Shown in pieces: positions 18,354 through 27,805 of a DNA stretch of 64,000 bases. Within the stretch, counting starts at the first letter, position 1. Each line of letters starts with the position of its first letter. A program made the translations under genes and the position numbers. A model generated the notes under the pieces. The model saw nothing but the letters and a program-made list of their open reading frames with translations, searched no databases and was not told the origin of the DNA. The DNA comes from Gammaproteobacteria bacterium (GTDB taxonomy: Bacteria > Pseudomonadota > Gammaproteobacteria > Enterobacterales > Alteromonadaceae), in the NCBI GenBank assembly GCA_017302255.1, contig JAFLDV010000008.1, forward strand, positions 1-64,000, given 5' to 3'.

Positions 18354-19442
18354 ATGGAAAAAGTTGCGGTACAACTTGGCCAGCGCAGTTACCCCATTGT
18401 CATAGCGCCAGCCCTACTGGCCAACGCCAAATTACAGCCTGAATTTTCTGCGCTGTGGCACTATCGGCAAGTCATCATTATCACCAATCCGACTATTGCA
18501 CCATTATATCTGAGTTCGGTCCGTGATCTATTTGCCGGTGCTGATGTGCATGAATTACAAATCCCTGACGGCGAGTCTTTTAAGACCTTGCAGACTTTTG
18601 AGCAAGCAACGAGCTTTCTGCTTCAGCAGAAGATTTCTCGTGATGCTTTGTTAGTTGCTCTCGGTGGTGGGGTAATTGGCGATCTAACAGGCTTTGTTGC
18701 TGCTTGCTACCAGCGAGGCATAGAGTTCTTACAGATCCCGACAACGTTATTGTCCCAGGTTGACTCATCGGTTGGTGGTAAGACCGCAGTCAATCATCCG
18801 CTTGGCAAGAATATGATTGGGGCCTTTAAGCAGCCACAAGCGGTGTTGATTGATCCTTTAGTTCTGCGCACTTTGCCGGAGCGTGAGTTTGCCGCAGGCA
18901 TGGCTGAAGTCATTAAATACGCCTTGCTTGGCGATGCTAGCTTTTTTGATTGGCTCTTGGCAGAAAGTGACGCAATTACAAAGCAGTCGCCTGCAGTCTT
19001 ATCAGAGATGATCCGTCGTTGTTGCCAAATGAAGGCAGATATAGTCAGCCGAGATGAAACTGAGCAAGGCGAACGCGCGCTATTGAATTTAGGTCATACT
19101 TTCGGTCATGCCATAGAAGCTTGGCTTGGCTACGGTACTTGGCTGCATGGTGAAGCTGTCGCTGTGGGCATGCTGATGGCTGCCAAATTGTCGGCAAGCC
19201 GCGGCGATCTGAGCTCAGAGCAAGTTGATACAATTTCAACAATGCTGACTTTGTTTAAGCTACCGGTTTTGCCTCCAGCAGGTATGCAAATTGCTGATTT
19301 TTTCCCGTATATGAAAACCGATAAAAAAGTAAAAGCCGGCAAAATGCGTTTTGTATTGTTCGAGCAACTAGGCCAAGCGGTGCTGGTTGATGATGTCACC
19401 GACGTTGAACTTAACCAGGTATTTGCTAATTTCCATGTCTGA
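18354..19442 (+). CDS. aroB: 3-dehydroquinate synthase
   Basis: Second step of the shikimate pathway: NAD- and metal-dependent conversion of DAHP to 3-dehydroquinate. The NAD loop GGGVIGDLTGFVAA is near residues 103-116, and the active-site block PTTLLSQVDSSVGGKTAVN is near 129-147. Metal-ligand histidines are in LGHTFGHAIE and LHGEAVAVG. The length of 362 residues is normal. Its stop overlaps the damX start by 8 nt. Confidence 0.96.
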   Translation: MEKVAVQLGQRSYPIVIAPALLANAKLQPEFSALWHYRQVIIITNPTIAPLYLSSVRDLFAGADVHELQIPDGESFKTLQTFEQATSFLLQQKISRDALLVALGGGVIGDLTGFVAACYQRGIEFLQIPTTLLSQVDSSVGGKTAVNHPLGKNMIGAFKQPQAVLIDPLVLRTLPEREFAAGMAEVIKYALLGDASFFDWLLAESDAITKQSPAVLSEMIRRCCQMKADIVSRDETEQGERALLNLGHTFGHAIEAWLGYGTWLHGEAVAVGMLMAAKLSASRGDLSSEQVDTISTMLTLFKLPVLPPAGMQIADFFPYMKTDKKVKAGKMRFVLFEQLGQAVLVDDVTDVELNQVFANFHV

Positions 19443-21114
19443 TTTACAAGCTAAACTCGAAACACTGCAAGGATTGCTGCCATCTCAACGTCAATGGATG
19501 GAACGGTTAACCTTTCAGCTGGAATTTAATCCGTATCAATTGGTGCATATCGTTGGCGGTGCTGGTTCTGGTAAATCCACTTTGTGTTTATCAATAGCCG
19601 AGCTTCTTTCTGACGACTTTAATTTGGCGTTACTCAAAGTCGAGCCGGGCTTACCTGCGTTCTTAATTCGCCAACATTTATTGGAGTCGTGGTTCGGTTT
19701 TTGCCCTGATGGTAACAAGCCGCTAATGCAACTGATCGGCGAACGACAATCAAACTTACCTTTAGCTTTGGTTTTGGATCAAGCGGACAATGTGCCGGCT
19801 GAGTTATGGGCTGAATTGTCCCAGGTTCCTTGTTTAGTGGTTGCAGCCTCATTGCAAGCTGATCCGCATGCCGAGTTAAATCTGCCCTTGTCACCAATTA
19901 CTCTCGAAGATGCTGAACAGCTTTTGCAAGATAATGCGTTTAGCACCCTCACTATTGCCGACCGTTTGGATCAAGCTGAAGGCAATTTGCATGTGTTATT
20001 GGACCCATCCAGTAAGCCTAAGGCAAAACACAGCAATGCCATCGTTGCGAGTAAGCCTGCGTCGATTTGGCCGCCTTTAGTTACTTTTGCCCTTGGTATG
20101 GTAGTTATTGGTGCGGTCGTGGTGTTTTGGTTCTGGACCGAACGCGACTTACGTCAACAACCAGGAGTTGGTCAACTTACCTACTTGCCGCAAGAAGAAG
20201 AAGTGGTTGCGCCTGCGGTTGTAACTAAAGCTCCAGACAATACCGAAAGTAAGAATGTGGTTAAAGAGCTAGTTGATCAATTGGATGTGGTGAAAGGTAG
20301 CGCCAGTTCGCAAGCAAGTGGTATGGCGCAACCTGAGCGTTTTGATGATAGTGCTGAGCCTGTTGCCGTTGAACAATCCACAGAGACTGCGCGCGTTGAA
20401 GAGACTAAGCCTGCCCAGCCAGAAAAGCCGTTAGATAAAACTGTTGAGAGCAAAACTGCGGCTAACGAGCCAAAAGTAGAGCAGCCAAAAGTCGAACCAG
20501 TGCAAGTAGCGTCGCAGAATAACACTGATGACGTTTTATCAGCAGATGACCAAAGCGCTTCGAGTGGCAATGTAGATGAACTACCAAGCACTCCTACACA
20601 GAGTACCCAACTTGAACCGGAAACTACTGTGGAAGATGAGATTGCGTCGGAGTTACAGTCAATTCAACAAGAGTCCCAACAAACTGCCGGCACAGTAGTA
20701 TCAGATGTAAATGCAGGTGCAGCAGATACCGCTGAAAAGGTTATTGAGACTACGACAAACTCCACCGATGAATTAGCAGATACCCCGAACGCTAACGCTG
20801 CCAATTCAGTGACAGAAAGTAACTACCAATACAGTGAGGCTGCGTTGTTAGCATTATCTGGTGAAGACAAAGCTCTGCAATTAGTGGTATTTTCAAATGA
20901 GAATGCGCTTAATAGCTTTAAGCAGTCATATCCACAGCTGCAAACTTATACTTATGCGCGTACCAAGAATGGCCAAAAACAATTGGTTGTGGTGATGGCG
21001 CCATTTAATGATCCAACTTCGGCGAAAGCCCAGATCAGCAAGTTGCCCGCTGCTTTTCAAAATGCATTTGTGAAAGCTATTTCCGAAATTCACAGTGAAA
21101 TAAGTACCAATTAG
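19435..21114 (+). CDS. damX: Cell-division protein DamX (ATPase-like domain, SPOR domain)
   Basis: Inner-membrane protein with a C-terminal peptidoglycan-binding SPOR domain that localises to the septum in relatives. An N-terminal AAA-like domain has Walker A GGAGSGKST (residues 41-49) and VLDQAD as the B motif. A membrane helix at about 213-234 follows, then a ~240-residue Glu/Pro/Thr/Val-rich periplasmic linker and the SPOR domain (about 480-555). The start is ATG 19435, overlapping aroB by 8 nt; an upstream in-frame start inside aroB has no support. The length of 559 residues is longer than E. coli DamX (428), because E. coli lacks the complete ATPase region. It lies 13 nt ahead of dam. 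Confidence 0.92.
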   Translation: MSDLQAKLETLQGLLPSQRQWMERLTFQLEFNPYQLVHIVGGAGSGKSTLCLSIAELLSDDFNLALLKVEPGLPAFLIRQHLLESWFGFCPDGNKPLMQLIGERQSNLPLALVLDQADNVPAELWAELSQVPCLVVAASLQADPHAELNLPLSPITLEDAEQLLQDNAFSTLTIADRLDQAEGNLHVLLDPSSKPKAKHSNAIVASKPASIWPPLVTFALGMVVIGAVVVFWFWTERDLRQQPGVGQLTYLPQEEEVVAPAVVTKAPDNTESKNVVKELVDQLDVVKGSASSQASGMAQPERFDDSAEPVAVEQSTETARVEETKPAQPEKPLDKTVESKTAANEPKVEQPKVEPVQVASQNNTDDVLSADDQSASSGNVDELPSTPTQSTQLEPETTVEDEIASELQSIQQESQQTAGTVVSDVNAGAADTAEKVIETTTNSTDELADTPNANAANSVTESNYQYSEAALLALSGEDKALQLVVFSNENALNSFKQSYPQLQTYTYARTKNGQKQLVVVMAPFNDPTSAKAQISKLPAAFQNAFVKAISEIHSEISTN

Positions 21115-21127
21115 TAGGGACAGTCGG

Positions 21128-21955
21128 GTGAGCAAAACGGGTAAAACTAAAAAGCAACGCGCTTTTTTGAAGTGGGCTGGTGGTAAATACAATTTGGTTG
21201 AGGCGATCAATCAGCATTTGCCGGCTACTTCGTGCTTGGTTGAACCCTTTGTCGGTGCGGCATCAGTATTTCTCAACACCGATTACGAACGATATGTGTT
21301 AAACGATATCAATGCGGATCTCATTGATATGTATCGTATCATTCAGAGTGATGCGGGTAACTTTATTAAATTTGCTCGAGAATGGTTTAATCCCGAGTGG
21401 AATGATAAAGCGCGTTATATCGAGATACGTCAGCGTTTTAACCTATGCACAGATCCATTTGAGCGCGCCCAGCTGTTTTTGTATATCAACCGACATTGTT
21501 TTAATGGTCTTTGTCGATACAATCAATCGGGTCAGTTTAATGTGCCTTTTGGTAAATATAAAAAGCCATATTTCCCGGAAGCTGAATTGTGGGCTTTTGC
21601 GGAAAAAGCGCAACGAGCAACATTTACCTGTCAAAGCTATCAACAAGTCTTTGCGCAGTTGCCAGCAGCTAGTGCTGTGTACTGCGATCCTCCATATGTG
21701 CCATTGTCTAAGACCGCAAGCTTTACATCTTATGCCAAAAACAGTTTTGGCTTAGATGATCAAGCCGATCTTGCTTCGTTAGCGGAAGCAGCGCAACAAC
21801 AAGGTCATGCAGTACTGATCAGTAATCATGACACCAGTTGGACTCGTAAGATTTATCAGGGTGCAGAGCTGCATACGATCCAAGTTGGACGGTCAATCAG
21901 CCAAAAAGGCAGTACTCGCGGCAAAGTTGCCGAGTTATTTGCGCTATATCGATAG
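21128..21955 (+). CDS. dam: DNA adenine methyltransferase (GATC)
   Basis: Methylates N6 of adenine in GATC, for mismatch-repair strand choice and replication timing. The SAM-binding FLKWAGGK is at residues 13-20 and the catalytic DPPY at 187-190 (class D12, alpha order). The start is GTG 21128. The length of 275 residues matches E. coli Dam (278). It is the last gene of the aroK-aroB-damX-dam group; two minus-strand genes follow instead of the usual rpe. Confidence 0.96.
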   Translation: MSKTGKTKKQRAFLKWAGGKYNLVEAINQHLPATSCLVEPFVGAASVFLNTDYERYVLNDINADLIDMYRIIQSDAGNFIKFAREWFNPEWNDKARYIEIRQRFNLCTDPFERAQLFLYINRHCFNGLCRYNQSGQFNVPFGKYKKPYFPEAELWAFAEKAQRATFTCQSYQQVFAQLPAASAVYCDPPYVPLSKTASFTSYAKNSFGLDDQADLASLAEAAQQQGHAVLISNHDTSWTRKIYQGAELHTIQVGRSISQKGSTRGKVAELFALYR

Positions 21956-22085
21956 TTTATCCAACGAATTAATGCTTAGACGAGCTGTTTAATTGCTTAA
22001 AGCTATCTATGCGTATGGGTTGGTCGAGCAAAAACGGGGTATTAGAATAAATCGAGGATTGTCGCTAGTACTCGGCAAGCGCAGC

Positions 22086-22367
22086 TTATTCAGCGCTAGC
22101 CGGTGTACTCATACGATTTAGTAACTCAAGTAAGTCAATGAAATGAAACTGAGTTGAGCGACTGTCGCCTTGAAACCAAGACAACCAGCTTTGTTGAGGC
22201 ACTGCAACGCAATTCAATACTAGTTGCGAGTTACCTTGTGCATTAATTTCTACGATGTTGGTGCAATTTGCACGAGATGCCGATTCATTACTGACATGTA
22301 CAGCCCAAAACATGCCACTTAAACCAGCAACCAGCAATCCTGCTTTGACTAAGGCAAAAGTTTTCAT
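22086..22367 (-). CDS. Small membrane-anchored or exported hypothetical protein, 93 residues
   Basis: I do not recognise this protein. It has an N-terminal hydrophobic segment (residues 6-22, KAGLLVAGLSGMFWAVHV) that could be a signal anchor, then a short domain with two cysteines (in RANCTNIVEI and LVLNCVAVP) that might form a disulfide outside the membrane. I place the start at ATG 22367; a TTG six bases upstream is less likely. It lies between dam and the TorF-like porin gene and shares the porin strand, about 140 bp after it and beyond its terminator. Confidence 0.6.
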   Translation of the reverse strand: MKTFALVKAGLLVAGLSGMFWAVHVSNESASRANCTNIVEINAQGNSQLVLNCVAVPQQSWLSWFQGDSRSTQFHFIDLLELLNRMSTPASAE

Positions 22368-22438
22368 TGGCAAGTAATTTCCATTTGGTTATAAAACAAG
22401 CGGATTATAACAGCAGATCCTTACAACTAGCAAGGCTT

Positions 22439-22473
22439 GAAAAACAACAGCCAACCCGAGACGGCTGGCTGTT
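22439..22473 (-). terminator. Intrinsic terminator of the TorF-like porin gene
   Basis: On the minus strand AACAGCCA (22473-22466) pairs with its complement at 22453-22446 (8 bp, 12-nt loop), followed by GTTTTT (22445-22440). It lies about 30 bp past the porin stop. Confidence 0.7.
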
Positions 22474-22504
22474 GAAGTAGGGCAGAGCGATGTGTTTGTT
22501 ATTA

Positions 22505-23257
22505 TTAGAATGATTTGGTAACGCTAAACACAGCGCGGTTGTCGCAGATTGCACATTCAGCAGAATCGTCGATATCAGTACCGACATATTTCAACTGTAC
22601 AGCTGTATCCAGCAATGTTGTGCCAAGACCTAAGCTCCAGTCCATGTAACCACTGCCGCCTACTGGGCCAGCTGCTAAGAATGTGGTGTATTGTGCGTTA
22701 TCTTCAAATTTGTTGTATGACAAGTGGGCCAACAGGCTTAACTTGTCCATGATTGGATAGGTGTAGTCAGCTGATAAGTAGTAATAACCATCAACGTCAG
22801 TACCAAAATAATCGCTTGAATAGGCTAAGCCGAACACGAAATCTTTATAAATCAGTTTGCCGTATAACTCAACAAAGTTGAATTGGTCGGTTGCGTTGTC
22901 GCCATTTGGGTAACGGTATTGCATGACGCCAACATCAGTCGACAGTTCTTCGGTAATTTTGCCAGTCCAACCAGCTAAAATGTCTAATTCCATCGAGCCT
23001 TGGCCGAAATTGATATTTGAGCCCCAGCTTGATAAATAGAAACCGCTGTCGTCGTTTAAAGTTAAACCGCCTTGAATAGCCATACCTTCGTTGGTTTGAG
23101 AGATACCACGGAAGGTATAGTCTGATACGTAACCGATATTACCAGTCACAGTGACAGCTGAACTGGCGGTAGATACCAAACCTAATCCTAAAACCAGCGC
23201 GGTCATAAAACGTGCTGCAACTTTCTTCCCTTGAACATCACCTTTGATTTTTTTCAT
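22505..23257 (-). CDS. TorF-family putative outer-membrane porin
   Basis: A predicted beta-barrel of the TorF (Gcw_chp, TIGR02001) family. A signal peptide (about residues 1-33, ending STASSA) is followed by the family opening VTGNIGYVSDYTFRGISQ, where the strand YVSDYxFRGxSQ is characteristic. Alternating aromatic strands fill the rest, and the protein ends in phenylalanine (VTKSF), as outer-membrane barrels do. The start is ATG 23257, with AAGGG upstream; an upstream TTG/ATG region has no signal peptide. The length of 250 residues is normal. The transported substrate is unknown. It is inserted between dam and rpe, on the opposite strand. Confidence 0.85.
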   Translation of the reverse strand: MKKIKGDVQGKKVAARFMTALVLGLGLVSTASSAVTVTGNIGYVSDYTFRGISQTNEGMAIQGGLTLNDDSGFYLSSWGSNINFGQGSMELDILAGWTGKITEELSTDVGVMQYRYPNGDNATDQFNFVELYGKLIYKDFVFGLAYSSDYFGTDVDGYYYLSADYTYPIMDKLSLLAHLSYNKFEDNAQYTTFLAAGPVGGSGYMDWSLGLGTTLLDTAVQLKYVGTDIDDSAECAICDNRAVFSVTKSF

Positions 23258-23505
23258 GTTATTTGCCCTTTTTAATAAAGTATCGACAAACTTAATTCCA
23301 GATCTGTGCCAGAGCTGAAAGTCATTTAAAAACAATAGCATAAAAATTAAGACTTGCTGGATTATCTACCTGATGTGCAATGTTGGTGCAGAACTGCTTG
23401 ATTTTTGGGCAATGATTGCAGCCCTGCTTTGGTGAAAGCTGCTGCGAAATTGCTGCTAATCAGTTACATTAACCGCATAATTTTGCTTAATGTTGGAGTC
23501 TCTCG

Positions 23506-24180
23506 ATGCAACCATATTGGATTGCTCCGTCGATTTTGTCTGCTGACTTTGCCCGGTTAGGTGAAGATGTCAGCAAAGTACTCAAAGCGGGTGCTGATGT
23601 CGTGCACTTTGATGTGATGGATAACCATTATGTGCCGAATCTGACTGTAGGTCCTATGGTGTGCCAAGCGCTGCGTAATTACGGCATCACCGCACCTATT
23701 GATGTGCATTTAATGGTGGAGCCAGTCGATTCGATCATTCCGCAGTTTGCTAAAGCTGGTGCTTCGATTATTACTTTTCACCCAGAAGCCAGTAAACACG
23801 TTGATCGTTCATTGCAGCTTATCCGTGAGCAAGGATGTCAGTCAGGCTTGGTATTTAACCCTGCGACGCCATTAAGTTACTTGGACTACGTCTTGGATAA
23901 AGTTGACGTAGTGTTGTTGATGTCGGTAAACCCAGGCTTTGGTGGCCAAAGCTTCATTTCTGCGACACTGGATAAACTGGCACAAGCTCGAGCGATAATC
24001 GATCGTAGTGGTCTGCCAATCCGCTTAGAAGTTGATGGCGGCGTTAAGACCGAAAACATTGCAGAGATAGCGTCAGCTGGTGCAGACATGTTTGTCGCGG
24101 GCTCTGCCATTTTTAGTCAGCCAGATTACTCGACAGTGATTGCTGCGATGCGAGCTGAGTTAGCACGAGTAAATCGCTAG
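23506..24180 (+). CDS. rpe: Ribulose-phosphate 3-epimerase
   Basis: Pentose-phosphate pathway enzyme that interconverts ribulose 5-phosphate and xylulose 5-phosphate; a metal-dependent TIM barrel. Family motifs are seen in order: [15 protein letters not shown] (start), [17 protein letters not shown] (metal ligands), [18 protein letters not shown] and LEVDGGV. The length of 224 residues is typical. In most relatives rpe follows dam and precedes gph; here it stands alone behind a divergent porin gene, and gph is missing before trpS. Confidence 0.96.
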   Translation: MQPYWIAPSILSADFARLGEDVSKVLKAGADVVHFDVMDNHYVPNLTVGPMVCQALRNYGITAPIDVHLMVEPVDSIIPQFAKAGASIITFHPEASKHVDRSLQLIREQGCQSGLVFNPATPLSYLDYVLDKVDVVLLMSVNPGFGGQSFISATLDKLAQARAIIDRSGLPIRLEVDGGVKTENIAEIASAGADMFVAGSAIFSQPDYSTVIAAMRAELARVNR

Positions 24181-24287
24181 CAAGGACAGTATAAGTGCAT
24201 TGTTTATCCTAGAGGGTCGCAATGCACCTGTGCAAAACCAATTTGCATGCTATTTCCGCGGTGGCTGTTATTCCGAGACATGCAGGG

Positions 24288-24293
24288 TATAAT
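24288..24293 (+). promoter_or_regulatory. Candidate -10 element of trpS
   Basis: A perfect TATAAT at 24288-24293 lies 53 bp before the trpS ATG. The -35 region 17 bp upstream (CTGTTA) is poor. The rpe-trpS gap of 166 bp is long enough for an independent promoter. Confidence 0.4.
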
Positions 24294-24346
24294 CCCCCCA
24301 AATTTTTTGATCGGCAGTGTCCCTGCCTGCGCTTGACAGGATTTTT

Positions 24347-25357
24347 ATGACTATGAAAGCTAAACCTATTGTACTTAGTGGCGCTCAGCCATCTGGTCAA
24401 CTGACCATTGGTAACTATCTTGGCGCGTTGCGGCAGTGGGACCAAATGCAAGATGATTATGATTGCTTGTATTGTATCGTCGATTTACACGCCATTACGG
24501 TTCGCCAAGAGCCTGCGGCCCTTCGCAGTGCATCTTTGGATTCACTGGCATTGTACTTGGCATGTGGTATTGATCCGGCGCGTTCTTCAGTATTTATGCA
24601 GTCTCATGTCCCGGAACATAGCCAATTGGGTTGGGTATTAAATTGCTATACCCAATTTGGTGAGTTAAGCCGGATGACGCAGTTTAAAGACAAATCAGAG
24701 CGCCACACCCATAACGTCAACGCTGGTTTATTTACCTATCCTGTTTTGATGGCTGCAGATATTTTGTTATATCAAGCGAACCAAGTGCCAGTTGGTCATG
24801 ACCAGAAACAACATTTGGAATTGGCCCGTGATGTAGCGATGCGGTTTAATGCTCTGCATGGCGATGTATTTACAGTGCCTGAGCCTTACATTCCGCCAGT
24901 GGCTGCGCGGGTGATGAGTCTGCAAGAACCAACCAAGAAAATGTCAAAATCAGATGAAAATCCATGGAATTTTGTGGGCTTACTTGAAGATCCAAAAATG
25001 ATCAGCAAGAAGTTTAAAAAGGCTATGACCGATTCTGAAGATCCGCCACGTGTGTATTTTGATATTGAAGCAAAACCTGGTGTCGCTAACTTGCTTAGTA
25101 TCCTGTCAGGGGTAACTAATCGCAGCATTGAGAGTTTAGTTGCTGAATACGAAGGCAAAATGTACGGTCACCTAAAAACTGATGTGGCAGATGCCGTTAT
25201 TGCGTTATTAGAACCTGTGCAAAAACGCTTCCACGAACTGCGTCAAGACCAAACAGTTTTGCAGCAAGTGATGCGTCAAGGCGCGGCACAGGCGCGTGAG
25301 CGCGCTGCTGCAACCCTGGCCAAAGTGAATAAAGCCGTTGGTTTTGTCTTACCTTAA
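24347..25357 (+). CDS. trpS: Tryptophanyl-tRNA synthetase
   Basis: Class I aminoacyl-tRNA synthetase charging tRNA-Trp. The HIGH-type motif is in [16 protein letters not shown] near residues 10-25, and KMSKS is at KKMSKSDEN near 202-210. The start is ATG 24347, with AGGA upstream; the protein then opens like E. coli TrpS (KPIVxSGAQPSG). The length is 336 residues. Followed by a strong bidirectional terminator. Confidence 0.97.
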   Translation: MTMKAKPIVLSGAQPSGQLTIGNYLGALRQWDQMQDDYDCLYCIVDLHAITVRQEPAALRSASLDSLALYLACGIDPARSSVFMQSHVPEHSQLGWVLNCYTQFGELSRMTQFKDKSERHTHNVNAGLFTYPVLMAADILLYQANQVPVGHDQKQHLELARDVAMRFNALHGDVFTVPEPYIPPVAARVMSLQEPTKKMSKSDENPWNFVGLLEDPKMISKKFKKAMTDSEDPPRVYFDIEAKPGVANLLSILSGVTNRSIESLVAEYEGKMYGHLKTDVADAVIALLEPVQKRFHELRQDQTVLQQVMRQGAAQARERAAATLAKVNKAVGFVLP

Positions 25358-25393
25358 CTTTGCTCTGTTCATTCGCTAAAGTTTGCGCATAAA

Positions 25394-25422
25394 CAAAAAC
25401 CCCGGCCTAAGCCGGGGTTTTT
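25394..25422. terminator. Bidirectional terminator between trpS and the minus-strand exported-protein gene
   Basis: CCCCGGC (25400-25406) and GCCGGGG (25411-25417) form a 7-bp GC stem with a 4-nt loop, flanked by an A-run on the left and five T on the right. It serves trpS and probably the convergent gene at 25428. Confidence 0.88.
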
Positions 25423-25427
25423 GTTAT

Positions 25428-26933
25428 TTACATGTACGCCTTGGTAAAGGCTTCTTTCGATTGTTTGATATAACTCCGCGCTTTTTGCGCATGTTGCTCC
25501 CAACTCGCTTTATCCGCTGGGTCGGTAAAGGGGTTTTGATCCGGAGCAATTGAGCGTTCAAATCGGTCATAGTAGGTAATTACTGAGGCAGTTATTTGGT
25601 TAAAGCGCTCTTTGTATTCCTGCATCGCTTCAAGCTGCTCAGAGGTTTTCAACACGTACTGCACTAATTCGGTATTGTTTTCTAAATTCAGCAGGCCTTG
25701 CGCGCGCAGGGTGACGTTATTACCCACTTCTTCCATGACTTGTTGGCGGGTTGCTTCGTCTTTGCTCATGACTCGGCCGAAGTTTTCTTGAGTGCGTGCC
25801 AAACCACCATGTTGGATATAACTGCGAACGTGCTTGTCGAGATCTTTGCGGAAACTATCGACGTTTTTCAGCATTGCTTGCAAATCTGTTTCCAGGGCAT
25901 TGACCTGCACCAATTCCTTTTCAAGTTCAGTTAAGAAGCGCTCGGCTTTTTCGTAAACTTTCAAACCGTTCTCTTCGGCAAAGTTTTTATCCTTGCGGCT
26001 TAAATCAGCATTTTCATAATTCGACTTATCAAAAGTTGCCGCCAAGAATGATTTGAACGGTTCCGCAAAGGCTGCGTAAACACCGCCACTAACCACGGTT
26101 AAGGTCGCCGTTGCTAAATCTCCGAAGGGTTTGACCATTGAATTCAGCCGAGCTTGTTGCAGCGGCGAGGCGACACGTTTTGTATCGGCGATAATGTTGC
26201 GAAATGACGAATACGCCATTGGATTCGACATTTTATTGCGTTCAGAACTCGCCAAGACGAAGGTAATACTCGAATAAATACCGTTGGCATATTCGAGGTA
26301 TTGGCGCTGAGTTTCTAACTGTTGGGCATAGTTTTTACCGAGTGTGCGGAAAGATTCACTTTGCACTTGGTAATTTTTGTTTAATTTCAGCTGGTCGAGA
26401 ATGCCAGTAATAATTTTTTGTTCATTTTTCGACAAAGCGGTATCCAGCAAGATCCGTTCAACCGACAGATCGTCGATGGCGATACGACCATTGGTTGCTT
26501 CGATATCTAAGCGTAGAAATTTCCGACTAGGATCATCAATCGAGATCCGATAAGCCAAGTAGGCAGGGTTGCCGGCTTGGGTTTCAATCATGCCGATTTG
26601 TTGCCATGGGCTGTCTAGTTTTAGACTGGCGGATGTCATGATATTGATGCGATAGCTGGTTTGTGCGTTTTCTGGTTTGACCCAAAACTCTATCAAGCCT
26701 TGCTCTGCAATTGCTTGTTTGCTCACCATGGTGCTGGAACCCGGACCACAAATGGCAGCGCCTGCACCAGAACGAACCAGACTGGCGTCTTCAATAGTGC
26801 TTTGCGAACAGCCTGATAAAAAATTGATCACATTGTTGTTGGCTTCAAAATCAGCCGAAAACACCACTTCTGCGGCTTTCGCCTGCACAAACTGACTGCT
26901 CAACCCTAACAAAACGGCGGCAATAATACGCAT
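25428..26933 (-). CDS. Exported protein of unknown function with N-terminal beta domain and long helical region
   Basis: I do not recognise a named family. A signal peptide (residues 1-20, LGLSSQFVQAKA) is followed by a ~150-residue beta-rich domain that reads like a carbohydrate-binding or LamG-like jelly roll (VVFSADFEANNNV, GLIEFWVKP, RLDIEATNGRIAIDDLSVERI). About 330 residues of helical, charged sequence with coiled-coil character make up the rest. The start is ATG 26933, with AGAGGAAA upstream; an earlier start would bury the signal peptide. Length 501 residues. It is a single gene, convergent with trpS and divergent from pabA. A periplasmic or cell-surface structural role is possible but not shown. 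Confidence 0.75.
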   Translation of the reverse strand: MRIIAAVLLGLSSQFVQAKAAEVVFSADFEANNNVINFLSGCSQSTIEDASLVRSGAGAAICGPGSSTMVSKQAIAEQGLIEFWVKPENAQTSYRINIMTSASLKLDSPWQQIGMIETQAGNPAYLAYRISIDDPSRKFLRLDIEATNGRIAIDDLSVERILLDTALSKNEQKIITGILDQLKLNKNYQVQSESFRTLGKNYAQQLETQRQYLEYANGIYSSITFVLASSERNKMSNPMAYSSFRNIIADTKRVASPLQQARLNSMVKPFGDLATATLTVVSGGVYAAFAEPFKSFLAATFDKSNYENADLSRKDKNFAEENGLKVYEKAERFLTELEKELVQVNALETDLQAMLKNVDSFRKDLDKHVRSYIQHGGLARTQENFGRVMSKDEATRQQVMEEVGNNVTLRAQGLLNLENNTELVQYVLKTSEQLEAMQEYKERFNQITASVITYYDRFERSIAPDQNPFTDPADKASWEQHAQKARSYIKQSKEAFTKAYM

Positions 26934-27142
26934 AATTTCCTCTGTGAACTTACCATGACGGGTACAACCCTCCTTTGCAGCTTGCTGCGCTTTGGCTGTA
27001 CCTTTGCTGAATCCCAATTTTCGCTTCGTTTTCCGCCAATCTATGATTGGCCTAGAAAAACGCTAGTATGCCTGTAACAGGGGGCTATGGTAAAATCCTT
27101 GTGTGTTTCTTTTGTAAATCGGCCTAAGCGCTGTGGGTTTGT

Positions 27143-27745
27143 ATGTTGTTAATGATCGATAATTACGATTCGTTTACTTGGAATCTGGTGCAGTATTTTG
27201 CTGAACTGGGCCATGAAACTATTGTTCGTCGTAATGATGAGCTGAGTCTTGATGACATTATTGCGCTAAATCCGGACCGTTTAGTGATTTCACCAGGACC
27301 ATGCAGTCCAAATGAAGCGGGAATTTCCATGGCAGCTATCCGCCATTTCGCTGGGAAAATCCCCGTGCTTGGCGTGTGTTTAGGTCACCAAGCGATTGTT
27401 CAAGCATTTGGCGGGAACATTGTCCGCGCGAAGCAAGTCGTGCATGGCAAAAACTCTCGGATCCGCCATAACAATCAATCAGTATTTGTCGGTTTAAATG
27501 ACCCATTAAGTGTCACCCGTTACCATTCTTTAGTCGTGGAGCAGGACAGTCTGCCCGCCGATTTTGTGGTCACTGCTTGGACAGAAGCTGCCGATGGCAC
27601 AGTTGACGAAATCATGGGCATCGCACATCGACAGTTAGCGATCCATGGTGTGCAGTTTCATCCAGAAGCGATTTTGACCGAACAGGGTCACCAATTGTTG
27701 GCAAATTTCCTGCAAATTCCGGTCTCTATCGCCACAGCAGATTGA
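27143..27745 (+). CDS. pabA: Aminodeoxychorismate/anthranilate synthase component II (glutamine amidotransferase)
   Basis: Class I glutamine amidotransferase that supplies ammonia to the chorismate-using partner for folate (PabB) or tryptophan (TrpE) synthesis. The opening [19 protein letters not shown] is the family hallmark. The nucleophile is the Cys in GVCLGHQAI near residue 79, and the catalytic His-Glu pair is in [12 protein letters not shown]. The length of 200 residues is normal. No trp genes are nearby, and it lies upstream of argD as in E. coli, so pabA is the better name; it may serve both pathways. Confidence 0.9.
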   Translation: MLLMIDNYDSFTWNLVQYFAELGHETIVRRNDELSLDDIIALNPDRLVISPGPCSPNEAGISMAAIRHFAGKIPVLGVCLGHQAIVQAFGGNIVRAKQVVHGKNSRIRHNNQSVFVGLNDPLSVTRYHSLVVEQDSLPADFVVTAWTEAADGTVDEIMGIAHRQLAIHGVQFHPEAILTEQGHQLLANFLQIPVSIATAD

Positions 27746-27805
27746 CAGCGATAGTCTTCTCACCGCAAACTGCGGTTCTATGCAAATTTAAGGATTTTTC
27801 GCTTC

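Noticed and set aside
21312-21755. A 147-codon frame inside dam, other phase
   Set aside because: It is entirely contained in the dam gene, whose catalytic motifs fix the true frame.
27764-27780. ACCGCA-AAC-TGCGGT hairpin between pabA and the HDOD gene
   Set aside because: Short stem with no T-run; too weak to call a terminator.
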